Under the pieces are notes generated by a model. That model was not told the origin of the DNA. It searched no databases and saw only the letters and a program-made list of their open reading frames with translations. Positions 34,442 to 45,500 of a DNA stretch of 64,000 bases are shown here, in pieces; the stretch's first letter is position 1; each line of letters begins with the position of its first letter. The position numbers were made by a program, and so were the translations under genes. The stretch is from the NCBI RefSeq assembly GCF_000247695.1, contig NW_004624795.1, forward strand, positions 12,066,630 to 12,130,629, in the 5' to 3' direction. The DNA is from Heterocephalus glaber. Taxonomy: Eukaryota; Chordata; Mammalia; Rodentia; Bathyergidae.

Positions 34442-35283
34442 TGGATGGCCTTTTAAATGCCCTTGCTGTCAGATCTCTGCTCAGACCTTTCAGGCACTGT
34501 GTGGCATCTTCTGTGGTCATGGATAGGAACTTCATAAACGCAGGTGTACCTTTCTGTACCTGCTTTCTAACAGTCCTCAGGAGCCTGACAGAATTCACTT
34601 ATAAAGCTAGGTGGTCACTAAAAGCCCAATTTAAGGTGCAGGGTGGGGTGGACACAGTCTTCATAGTTTTCTAAAACCACACCCCCAGTCCCTGGTGAAG
34701 CTGGGAAGGACTTGGTAAGAGCAATAGGTGACATCCCCACCCCCATCACTCAGAGAAGAGTGAGGTTGGACCTGCCCCGTTAGGTCAGCATCGGAGAGGC
34801 TGACATTCCACCCTTGTGTGGCTCCCTTTGTTACCGAATTTTCCAAGCTAGGAATTAGTTGAACTTCAGTTTGGACTGGAGGGGGAAGAGACTGTCAGGC
34901 AGAGAGGGCGTTTTGGCTCCCAGCTCTTACGTGAATCTCTTGGTTTTGGACTCTGGGATGCTGTTTTGGCCAGAGAAGACTTTGCTGAGCAGGTATTGGT
35001 TGAGCCTTGGCCCTCCTGTGACGCGGTCTGGGAACATGTTCCGTGACCATCCTGACTGCTGCTCTACTGGGAGCTGCCCCAGAGCATGTTCGCTGGCTTT
35101 CCTGCTGTCTGTGGCACCATCACAATGGAGGGTGTGGGGACAGCCCCTCTGAGAGCTAATGGAATGGTGTGGGTGCCCTCATGAGTCAGCTTAGCCAGGC
35201 CCCTGAGATGCAAGGAACACCAGCCCTGGGCTGAGACCAGTCCACCGGAGGCATGGCTCCAGCATTCTGATCCTGGGCCCCAG

Positions 35284-35360
35284 CCATGCTGCTTCAGGAG
35301 AATGACCCAGGCTCACCACCACCGCCCCCTTCAGAGGCAGGACCACACGCTGCCAGCAAG
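35284..35360 (+). other. AKAP1: Candidate alternative 5' exon with an upstream ORF
   Basis: A 77-nt stretch is bounded by an acceptor-like GGGCCCCAG and a strong donor AAG|GTAGGT. An ATG at 35286 opens a frame of 25 codons that ends exactly at the donor. Spliced to exon 2 at 40993 it would read GCA then TAA, making a 26-codon upstream ORF. The polypyrimidine tract is weak and no transcript evidence is available, so this may be a chance pair of sites. Confidence 0.3.
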
Positions 35361-38300
35361 GTAGGTGCTGGCCTCGAAGCCTCTGGCCAGCCCTCGTCGG
35401 TTTCTTGGGGGTCTTCTGGGAACACCCCGTAGAACCCTACTGTGGGTAGGTAGCCACCAGCGGCATGTGGCTGTTTAAATTAACTTTCGGTAAAATTTGA
35501 AATTCAGTTCCCCAGTCACACTTGTCACATTTCAAGTGCTCAGTAAGCCCCTATGACTAAGCGGCTGCCAATCTTGGATAGCAATCGACACATGGGGATT
35601 GCCTGGCCATTGCCTCTGGTGACCTGCTCTATTTTGACCATGTTGCAACTGTTCTCATCACCTTGACCATAAAGGTCATGCTGCCTGTCTGGCCCCCTAC
35701 CTGCTCATTAGCTTCTCTTCCTAGGATTTGTTCCAGCTCTGCCTTGGGACTTACTGCACTTCCACCCCCAAAGGCACTGGAACCTTTATGTCCCTCCCTC
35801 TCTCTGTTCATTACTACCTGAGGAAATCCTGGCCCTCTGAGGGAGCTTCCTGGGCTCCCATTGCCTACTTCTTGGCTGCTTGTGGGGCAGGGGGTCTATG
35901 AGGATGAGATTGAGTGTGCATCTGGATTGTGAGCTTCTGGTGACAGAGCTTCTTGTAGCAGCTTGTACAGATTTGAGTGTGAGTGAGATGAGCAGTGTAA
36001 CCTTATGAGGAACTAGAAAACCTTTGTGATACAAACCGAGAGGTACTCTTGCAGTCTGCCAGAGAACTCTGAGTGTGTGACCTTCCTGAGCTGTGCTCCT
36101 GCCAAGTGGAGGGTGTCTGGCCTCACCCGGATGTCTCTGAGTTCTGGGGCCATAGGGCTTGGCTGTCAGGTTAAGGGGAAGAGCCCTCACTGAGGGCTCG
36201 CTGTGCTGCAGTCTGGGGGTGGGATGCCTTGGCCAGGTGCCTGCCTGGTGAACTGGCGATAGGACACGGGAGTAGTGGAAGAAATGTTGAGATTCCAGTT
36301 GAGAGGAGGTACACAGTTCATTCAGAGCACGTAGTAGATGTGGCTCTACTGAGCAGGTCCAAGCCCAGAGTGACTTGGGCACTTGGCTCCTAAGCTGTTG
36401 TTTTTGTGATTAACTTTCCCTTCAATTATATGTGGCTCTTTTTCACAGTAACTGCAGCCAGATTGGCTTAGTCACTGGGACCAACACTTTTTTGTCCCAT
36501 TCCCAGAGATTTGTTTTCTTGTTTAGCAGAAAGCTCTAGACTGCAGTGATGGTCCATAAGCTGGGTTGGGAGTGAGGCCACAGCTTCTCCAAGAACTGTT
36601 CCGAGAAGCTGCAGGTACTTTTCAGGAGGAAGGAGGGATCCTTTTAGAACCTGGAGTGAGCAGATAAATGCGAGGGCCTTGTGGCTGAAGCACGTGCCCG
36701 CCTTCTGCTCTGTCAGTGGTGGCAGTGAGCCAGTGAGCATCTATTCCGGGGCAAATGGACCTGCTAAAAATAAGCAGGCAGCAATTTAATTCCAACAGAT
36801 TCAAAATAGCCGAGTGTGCCCCCGCCCCCCCCCCCAGCCCGAGGGCAGGACTCTGCAGCTTCCCTGTGGGCAGCTTTCCTCTGACAGCAGGCTGGCCCGC
36901 CTCCCAGTCCTGGGGAGAGGACAGCTGTGGAGGCAGCCTCCTCCATTTAGCTGTGGGAGACGGCTCTGGGCTATGGTGTTCAGTTCACCTAAACCTAGGA
37001 GGTTGTGGTTTAAAAACGATACCCGGACAAAGGCAGAATCTCTTGAGTCTGCCAGAGAAGGAAGGAAAGAAAGTAGCAGAAAACCTTGTGAGGGGTGCAC
37101 TTGTGCAGTCTGTCTGAGCATTTGGGGAAGGTTGATGTGTTTTGCTCCACCTCCTGGTGGCCTGGCAGGCAGTGTAAATCAGTGAAAACGGTGTCTTAGC
37201 CATCCCAAGATGTCCTCTTGATTGGTGTGATCATCTCAGGTGTGAGGGACTGAGGAGCTAGCTGTTTTCTTCACTGGTGGGAGTTAGTGGTGGAGGGGCG
37301 TAAGTTGCCTGTGGGAGCCCCTCTGAGGGCCTCCTGGCAGCAGCAAGCTTGGAAATACCCAGCTGGGCTGGTGAGTTGCAGCCAAGGCCTTTGGGCATGT
37401 GGCTGCTGATCCGAGGGCCTCTGATGTGGAGGATGGCTATCTAATCTTAATCCTCAGGTAGCAAGTTAAAGATAAGTCCCCGCCTCTTCTTGGGAAGTTC
37501 CTGCACTTGGAAGCAGTCCTAGGGAAGGAGCTGTGTGTGCTGAGCCACTCACCTCACAGAAGCAGGCTCCTGGTTCCTTGATCCTTGGCAGCAGGTCTAG
37601 TCTCTGGCTGTAGCCCAGAGTGGGAGGGGAGGCTGGGGAGTGTGGTCACGAGGAATCCTGGTGGATCATTCTAGATTCTGTGGGTTGGGTGGTCTGAGGT
37701 TAGCAGTGTTCAGCACTGCTGGGAGGCCCTCCTGGCATAACAACAGGGGGCGACTGTGTTTCCTGGGTTGAACTTCTCAGTTGAGCAGGGGTGCAGAAGT
37801 TGGGGAGCAAGCTGGGCTGGGAGGCTTGGATGGGTGATTGTAGTGATGGACCTTTTATGCTACAGAGCAGCAGGCAGGACACATGTGGCCCCTGGCAGCT
37901 GGTTCTGGGCATTCTGCTGGGCAAGGACAGGAAGAGAGCAGATGAAGTAGAAGGATACAGAGATGTAGTAGGCTGCAGGCTGTGTTGTGGTATGGATCAC
38001 TGAGGGTGCAGAACCAAAGCTAGCCTAGAGTGCATGTCTGAGCCCTTCCTTTTGTAGTGTAGCCAGCTTCTGGGTTTGGGGAGACTGGGCAAGATGACTT
38101 AGCAACTGCTGGAGAGGCAGGGCTCGTGGAACCAACTTTTGGTTCTGAAGGTCGGGGCTTCTCCTACTGGTTTGGGAGTCAATTGCTGATGACTCCTTCC
38201 TGGAATATACCTAATTTCAGTCTGTGGCCCTGGGGCCTTGGTGTGGCTCTGTGTGGGAGTGGTTGTTAGGGTTTCTTTTGTGTCTGTTTACTCCATTTCA

Positions 38301-38404
38301 TTACATCTTTTTTCCTGAATCAGAGAATTGCTAAAATATTGTGGGAATCACAATAGGTTATACTGAAAAGGAATTGCCTCCTTAATAAGGAATCGGAATC
38401 TAGG

Positions 38405-38538
38405 GGGTTTTTTTTGTTTGTTTTGTTTTGAGACTGGGTCTTGCTATGTAGTTCAGGCTGGCCTTGAACTCACAGTGATCCTCCTCTCTCAGCCCCTCAA
38501 GCACTGAGATTAAAGGAGTGTGCCACTGTCCCTGGCCA
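38405..38538 (-). mobile_element. B1-type SINE, antisense
   Basis: TTTGAGACTGGGTCTTGCTA through GTGCCACTGTCCCTGGCC. Confidence 0.82.
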
Positions 38539-38792
38539 GAATCAGAATTTACTGACCTGATGAGAATATGGGTCCAGAGCTTGGCTGTACTTGTGTTAGC
38601 TCCTGCCCTGCTGGCGAGGGCTTGCTGTCCTGACTGCAGGCTGTAGTCACACTGCCCTGCCCTGAGCACACCATTGCCCTCTTTCCCCTCTCAGATTGTC
38701 TTTACTTTTGTATGAAGATGTTGAACATGAAGCACATATAAATCAAATCTCCTGTCATCTACATTTTGGCGTGTGTGAGGGATCTTGCAGAA

Positions 38793-38973
38793 CAGGGGTT
38801 CTCAAACTTGACTGCATGTTGGAATCACCTGGGTGTAAAGAAAAAGAAAAACCTGGTGTTGATTCTCACCCTTAGAGATTCTGATTTAATTGGTCTTAAT
38901 GTGGCCTTGTCTGGAGGCTTTTAAACGCTTTCCCAGTGTGATGCTAATGTGGATTCCCATTGGAGAACCACTG
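38793..38973 (+). mobile_element. hAT-type DNA transposon remnant (MER5/MER20-like MITE)
   Basis: Terminal inverted repeats CAGGGGTTCTCAAAC and GGAGAACCACTG, and an imperfect 8-bp duplication TT(G/A)CAGAA outside, the hallmark of hAT elements. Confidence 0.75.
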
Positions 38974-39221
38974 TTACAGAAATTTTTCTCTATTTATAGC
39001 CATAGATAAGAAATCCCAAGGAATCTACTAAAATCTTACTGGATGTAATAAATGAATTAATGAAGGTTGTAGGATACAGAGTTGATGTGCAAAAGCTTCC
39101 TCCTCTCCCTCTCTTCCAAACTGCATGGCTTGGTGTGTGTCTTTGCCAGGTTTTCCACAGGATTTTGTGGGCATAAACATCACATACATCTTGGTCTGTA
39201 GCTTGTTTCCTGTGTACAATG

Positions 39222-39500
39222 CTTTTTCTTTTTCTTTTTTTCTTTTTATTCTTTTATCGGTCCATTTTAGGTATACAATACGTTTACATTTATCCTTGGG
39301 TGTTTGTACCTGAACATGCTGTATGTTAGTTCTTATGTTTTTCCCCATTGCCTGTGCGCCCTTCATCCCCTCCACCCTTCCCTATTTACATAAATTTCGT
39401 TTCCATTTTTTTTCTTTTCTCATAATTTTTCCTTTCCCTTCTTCCCTTTCCCCTTCCCCTCCTACCACCCTACGCCTTTGGACCCTTTCCTATTTCAAAT
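39222..39500 (-). mobile_element. LINE-1 3' end, antisense, 5'-truncated
   Basis: T-rich start, then TCTTTTATCGGTCCATTTTA and GGTATACAATACG, then the pyrimidine-rich 3' UTR. The right end is unclear. Confidence 0.6.
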
Positions 39501-39765
39501 TATGAATTATACAAGGCTTTTTCCATGTGCATATGGGAGAACAACTTGTTTAACATTGGTAGTATTATATCCATGGGTTTTACTATATGTTTAGCGGTGA
39601 TTCCTCTGAAAGGTTAATTCCAGTTTTGTTTCAAATAATGCCTAAGTGGGCATTCTTACATAGCCCTCTGCCTATACAGAGATGTGATTTTTTGTTTTTC
39701 AAGATTACAGGTGTAGGATTTGTGGGTCATAGTGTATGTGTATAACGTTTTAAGAGCAATTACTA

Positions 39766-39851
39766 GGGCTGGGGATTTAGCTCAGTGGTGCCCCCCCCGC
39801 CGGGCAAGTGCAAGGTCCTGAGTTTGATCTCCAGTAATCCCCCCCCCCCCA
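39766..39851 (+). mobile_element. ID-like SINE with two C-runs
   Basis: A C-run replaces part of the middle (39,790s) and another precedes the A tail (39,839-39,850). Flanks AGAGCAATTACT and AAAGCAATGACT look like a decayed duplication. Confidence 0.75.
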
Positions 39852-40011
39852 AAAGCAATGACTAAAGCTTTCCAAAAGGTGCTGTGATCTTCCTCTTTTC
39901 TTGGCCCATATAGTGCATCTTCCCCAATGGATGTACTTACTAGTGGGTTCCAGATTTTGTGGAATAGAAGCTGGGTTCCCATTCCTTGTCCAATGACCTT
40001 GGACCTCCCTT

Positions 40012-40281
40012 CCCCCAGCATTGAAACCAGGGCCTTTGCACTGAGCTACATCCCAGCCCTATTTTATTTATTTATTTATTGCGGTACCAGGGGTGCTTGT
40101 GAGGCAGGCTCAGTGCCACTGAGCTAAATCCTTGCTCCTCAGCCCTTTGTTACTTTTACTTTTATTTTTATTTTTAGACAAGGTCTCACTAAGTTCCCCA
40201 GAGTGGGCTCAAACTTGAGATCTTACTGCTTCAGCCTCCTGGAGTGCTGGGACTTACAGGTGTGTGCCACCACACCCAGCT
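40012..40281 (-). mobile_element. B1/ID composite, antisense, split by an internally deleted ID-like SINE
   Basis: The ID part is at 40,012-40,060, the B1 part at 40,165-40,281. The inserted copy at 40,082-40,145 lost its middle (the B-box region). Confidence 0.75.
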
Positions 40282-40605
40282 TGATCTCACTTATTTTAAC
40301 CTTTAAGATAGTAATACATTCCAAACCAGGTGGTGGAGGGTTAAATGATACAGGGGAGAGCATGTCACAAAGTTGTGTGTTTGCATCTGAAGTGATGAGG
40401 TAGCATCACTGAAGCCTTCCATCCAGAGAGCTGGAGACTGGTCACTGCTGAGCCCTGCTCTGTACTCCCAGTCTCATTGCTTCTTCATGCGTGTCAGCAA
40501 GGAGCTCATCTTGAAGATGGAGGGAACTTTCTGTAGATGACTTCATCTCCTGCACTCCCCACACCCTAACCCTTTGGGGACAGATTACATCTCCTAGCAT
40601 ATCTT

Positions 40606-40705
40606 NNNNNNNNNNNNNNNNNNNNNNNNNNNNNNNNNNNNNNNNNNNNNNNNNNNNNNNNNNNNNNNNNNNNNNNNNNNNNNNNNNNNNNNNNNNNNNN
40701 NNNNN
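40606..40705. other. Assembly gap of exactly 100 N
   Basis: Exactly 100 N is a common placeholder for a gap of unknown size. It lies in intron 1, 287 nt before exon 2. The right edge begins with CCC and a G-run, and the following sequence looks like the 3' half of a MER5-like element, so repeat sequence is missing rather than coding sequence. Confidence 0.95.
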
Positions 40706-40825
40706 CCCGGGGGGGGGGGCTTGTTAAAAGAAGCTCTGATTCGGTGGGTCTGCATTCCCAGCAGGTTCCTTGGTGGTATTCAGTGCTTCTGGCCTGTGGA
40801 CTGCAGTTTGAGAAGCAGAGCCCTG
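40706..40825 (+). mobile_element. MER5-like hAT remnant, 5' part lost in the gap
   Basis: TTCGGTGGGTCTGCATTCCC and GCAGTTTGAGAAGCAGAG fit the 3' half of MER5A. Confidence 0.6.
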
Positions 40826-40992
40826 GACTGGGTTGGGGGGCGCCGGTCCCCATCCTCTGCTGAACGATAGAACCACCTAGAGGGCACTGAAGCATTTACG
40901 TTTGTCGTAACAGCATAGTGAAGGGTAGCTCGCTTTGTATCCTGGTACCTGGCTCTCATAACTCCCATCTCTTCCTCCCCTGCTCTCCCCAG

Positions 40993-42562
40993 GCATAACT
41001 ACTCCACAGCTCCAGGATGGCAGTCCAGTTCCGTTCACTCTTTCCCTTGGCGTTGCCCGGAATGCTGGCGCTCCTCGGCTGGTGGTGGTTTTTCTTGCGT
41101 AAAAAACAGGTCAGCAGCAGTGAAGAGCAGGCAGAGTCTGGAGCTGTGGCATTAAGGGCTGGCCCTGCCACCGTGGAACTGCTCCCCATGGAAGAGGCTT
41201 GTCCAACAGTCGTGTTCATGCCCCCCAGTGTCATACAGCTGACAGGACAAGACGAGTCCACTGCAAGCGAGCCTTCTATGGAGCCCCCAGCCTTGCTACA
41301 GACGAACCTGCCCCATCGCAGGGCAGAGTCCTCGGGCAGCCTGCCTGACAGCACTGACTCGAGGTCCCAAGCGAACAGCCCAAAGGTGGAGCTAGCTGTG
41401 ATGGGTGACGAGGCCAGATCTGTCCCACTGGCATGTCCCCTCACATTCCCCCATGAAACGGTGCAGGTGTATAAGCGAGAGCCTGCACTCGGTAGAGTCC
41501 CTGCCACAGAGAAGCATGGTCCTGGGGAGAAAGCACGAGACAGAGAGATGGGTGGGGCTGAGGGGACCGGCGATGCGGTGCTGGGGGGAGAGGTGCTGGA
41601 CGAGGGTCTGCTGCCCCAGGAGTGTGTCTTAGAACTGGAGAACAACAAGGCCCTCGGCCCACCCCTGGTGGTCGGGGCAGTCGGAGCCTTATCAAAAGGA
41701 GAGTGTGCAGTCTGGAAGTCGTTAAGTGGTGTTGTGGAGCCTGCTCCTGCAGAGCTGGCGAGGGAGGAGGAGACGCCAGCACCCCAGATCACAGGTGGCA
41801 AAGCCAGGGATAAAGACCTGGTAGAAAGGGGCAAAGAGGAGGCCTTGGATGACAACAAGAAGATCGAACAGGCCGCCTCCCAGATCATCTCCCAGGTGAT
41901 CTTGAAAGCCACTGAAGAGGTCCTGGCCACCACTGTGGGGAAGACTGCAGAGCTGGTGGATCAGGCTGCGGCCGTTCAGCCCCAAGGGCAGCAAGAGGAG
42001 AAGAACTGTGCCCCAGTCAGCCAGGAAACTGTCTCGGGGCAAGACGGTGTGGAGCCCACTCCCGCCACAGCAGGGGAAGCTGCCAGCCCACTGAGCGCTG
42101 CCCTCCCCTCACCAGGCCCGCTGGCAGGAGACCTGCCACCACCAAAGACCTATGTGAGCTGCCTGAGCAGCCCGCTGTCCAGCCCCACCAAGGACAGGAA
42201 GCCAAAGAACTCTGCACACCCCATCTCTCTGGCCCCCTGCCTACCACCAGACACCCCCCTCAGAGAGCCGCTGGATGAGGCCAGCACCCCGGTGGAAGAT
42301 GCCACCTGTGTCACCTGCATGTCAGACAGCCAGAATGTCCCCTCAGTGGCCTCCTCGGGGCAGTGCTCAGATTCCGTCAGCACATCAGAGCTCGAAGACT
42401 GTTGCACAGAGACCAACTCAAGCCCCAGGGACAAGGCCATCATCACCCCACAGCTGCCAGACAGTACTGAGGCCTTCAGCAATGGGCTGCTGAAGGGGGA
42501 GTTGTCAGACGTGGGGACTGAGGATGGCTGGAGTGTGGATGCGGAAGCCGATCACTCGGGAG
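40993..42562 (+). CDS. AKAP1: AKAP1 exon 2: 5' UTR end, start codon, residues 1-515 and first base of codon 516
   Basis: The acceptor is CTCTCCCCAG|GC and the ATG is at 41017. The exon encodes [15 protein letters not shown], the membrane anchor with GWWWFF and the RKK stop, the acidic linker and the RII helix [20 protein letters not shown] (283-302). It ends with DHSGG split by intron 2 (GGA G|GTAGGA). Compared with human AKAP1 as I recall it, there are deletions in the first third, including the KGVLF PP1-docking region near residue 150, and the ESLDRNEE-type repeats are reduced to one unit (EEALDDNKK). Confidence 0.96.
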
Positions 42563-45500
42563 GTAGGAGGGTCTGGGGAGTAACTCGGAGGATCGGGCGG
42601 TCCCCCTGCATTTGTTGGGGGAAAGCTGCTGGCCTCCCCCTTCCTCTGCCGCAGAATGATGGTCTTCCTCACTGTGGCTCAGCTGGTCTGCAGAGTTGGG
42701 TGGGTACTGAGAAGTCAGACTGCCCTGTGACCCTACAGCCACGGGAGCTGTCACTTGCTGTGCCAGCCAGGGAGCCTCCCCAGCCCTTCAGGAGGAGGCA
42801 GCTCAGCATGGGGACCACCAGTTCCCTTAGTGTCCTCTTCTCTTTGGAGCACTGACCCCTCGTGGGGTTTTTAACAGAGGCCTCCTTAGCGTGCTCCCGA
42901 GTGCCAGGTATGGGTGTGTGTTTCTCAGTGGCTGATTCCTTTTAATCATGTGCTTGTTCCATGTCTTCACCTGCTCTCCTTCTCCAGAAGCTCTTACCGG
43001 GTAAGTGCCCCAAGAATGGCTGCAGCTTTGAGTACTTGGGGGAGGCTCGAGCTTTCCTGCATTGTTGCTATCACCTCCTCTTCTGCAGAGCCTCAGCCAT
43101 TTTTTTTCTGTGCAGCTGCAGTTCCAACCCAGGGAAGAGGGGCACTTTGGTAATGAAGTGTCCACTGGGTTTTTCGAGTGCTGGCCCCAGCATAGACAGT
43201 TCAGACCGCTAACTTACAGGTCAGCAGCTCCTGACCCTGTTCTTGCAGCTCCCCTGGAGTATTTCCGGTCATTTCACAGCAGATGCTACAACTCCTGAGT
43301 GGCAGTCTGACTTGTTTGTCCCGAAGCCATTTCCTACCATTTCCAGTTCATCCTGGAAGTGTGGGGACGTTTCTTGGGTGTTTTACCACTTTGAGCCGAA
43401 TCTGGTGTGTACCCTACCCTGCCTGTGGTCAGCCCAGGATGCAGTTAAGACTGCTATTGTTTATGTAGCTCTAGAAGGAAAAAAAAAATGCTGCCAGTCG
43501 TAATTATGGAAGGCCAGGTATCACAAGATACACCTTAATGTCAGGGATATAAAATGTTTTTAAAATTAGATCTGAAAAGGTGAGAAGAAAGTTTTTTTCC
43601 CCTCCTCAGCTTAATAAACGAGTCCCTCAGCTTTGTGATTCCCAGCTCTAGATTGGTTGCAGTCGCCACAGAGATGTGCTGAGGGCTTCAGAGCTTGGGT
43701 CTGCCATAGGAGAGGCTGTAACTGAGCCATGGGAGGGCCCAGGCTCGAGAAAGGGCCGTTGCTGCAGGCCTTGTGATGCCATCTGTTGGCACTCAGTGGG
43801 TGCCGAGCTCTCAATCCAGTGCTCAATTCACCCTGCTTTGTGGTGAGGGCGTTAAAAGTTGGGGGTGTGGGAACTGCCAGACTGAGGGAGCTGGAAGCTG
43901 GCCTTTGAATGCAGGCTGCTGAAGGTCTGTGTGGTTCTGAGGCACCCTTGTGTGCCATTGGGTGTAGTCATTGGCCACTGCCCTTTGTTGGACACAAGGA
44001 GAGCCCCCGTCAGCCTGCTTGGCTTTTGGCAGGCTAGCCAAGCACATTCTCAGAAAGGGTGGTTTTCCCCACAAGAAGCCTATTCTGAGCCCTTAGTGTT
44101 GAGGCAGAGGTCACTGTGAAGGTGACTCTTCCTTAACTGAGCGCAGAATCTCTAAACCTGAGTTATTCACATCTAGACAGCCCATGGATGGCTTGGTGGC
44201 CTATGCCTGCCTTTGGAGAAACCATGGAACAAGTAACTTAGTAGACTCTCAGTGTGATGTGTCTCTGGTGATTGTTGTCCATATTTAAGCCAGAGCCACT
44301 TCTGAGCTGCGCTGCACCCGCTTTTCTGTGATGGTCCCTTTGGCATGCCCCGAGCAGCGCACAGCTCAAGCTGGTGTCGTGGTCCCAGTTGTACCGTCCC
44401 CATGAGAAGGAGCTTTAGCTCAGTGTTTTGAGCCCCAGAGGGTAGGGTGTTCAGGCCTAAGCAGAGGCAAGAAAGGCCACCTTCTTTAGTCCTCATGTGG
44501 CAGAGAGGCGAGCAGGTTGTGACAGGGGTGAGAACAGGGCCCTTAGGAAAGCTGTGAGGGGACTGTGTCGCTCTGCTTGGCTGAAGGCCCCTGCCTGGGA
44601 GCCTGGGCTCGGGGCCTTGGGGACGGGAGATCCTTGGTCTAGGGAGGGTGGTGAGATGGTTGGGTCAGCTCCCGGGACCATGTGGACTTGTGGGCCGTCC
44701 CCTCCCCGGGCACAGAGTCCTCCCCTTCCCAGTTCACCACTTGTGTTTGTTCCAGCAGCTGTGGCCAGGCGTGGCTGCCAAATAAGCAAGTGGGCCCGTG
44801 GCGGGCTAAAATTAGGTATATCGATCCCCAGGCCTCCTTCCATCGGGGCTCTCCTGAGCCTCTGGACTGAGCTCACAGTCGTACCTGCTGAGCTGAGGGG
44901 GTGGGCGCCTTCGGGATGACAACCTGGCAGTTTGGATCACACTGAAGCCGGGCCTGTGTGTGTGCACCACCCCTCGCAGGTTCCGACGGGAACAGCATGG
45001 ACTCGGAGAGCTGCGGGGGCGGCGGCAGGAAGACTGACAGCCTGAGCACCCAGGCCGGTTCTGACCCCAAGAAGGTCGACCTCATCGTCTGGGAAATCGA
45101 GGTGCCAAAGGTATGGGAACCGCGGGCCTCTGGCTTGGTGGGGCGGGGCGGGGCGGGGACCAGGAGGTCAGTGGATGAGGAAGGCCCCCTGTGAGCCAGC
45201 GCCTAAGGGAAGGTGTGCTTGGCTTCCTCCCCAAGGCTCCGGGGCGGCTGCAGGTGGGATCCCAGCCATCTGGGCCATCTCAGCTCCGTGGGCTGGGCGC
45301 AGGCTACCAAAGCCAGATAGGCAGCCAGACCCCTTCCTGTGCCCTGCCCTGGCTCTCCGGGGTACCGTGTATTTCAGCACTGAGAAGACCATAAGCCCAT
45401 GTTTAGAGGGCTTGAAAAGTACAAAACTGTGGAAGAAAATAAAAATCCACTCTAATCTCACCCCTGAGGGTGACTGTAAAGACTTTTATTTTTTCCTTAT

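Larger units (their letters stand above)
23622..40992 (+). other. AKAP1: AKAP1 intron 1 (17.4 kb)
   Basis: It runs from the exon 1 donor to the acceptor CTCTCCCCAG before 40993. The unique-looking stretches 24,660-25,984, 26,070-28,140, 28,800-31,560, 33,180-34,209 and 34,442-38,400 show no convincing gene apart from the candidate exon at 35,284. Repeats are listed separately. The intron contains the 100-N gap, so its real length is unknown. Confidence 0.8.
42563..44979 (+). other. AKAP1: AKAP1 intron 2
   Basis: Almost free of interspersed repeats. Apart from the open read-through frame and the intronic AATAAA, nothing was recognised at 43,620-44,979. Confidence 0.7.

Noticed and set aside
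40956..41933. 325-codon ORF antisense to AKAP1 exon 2
   Set aside because: It is a mirror of the real coding exon. It has no recognisable domain and no evidence of its own promoter.
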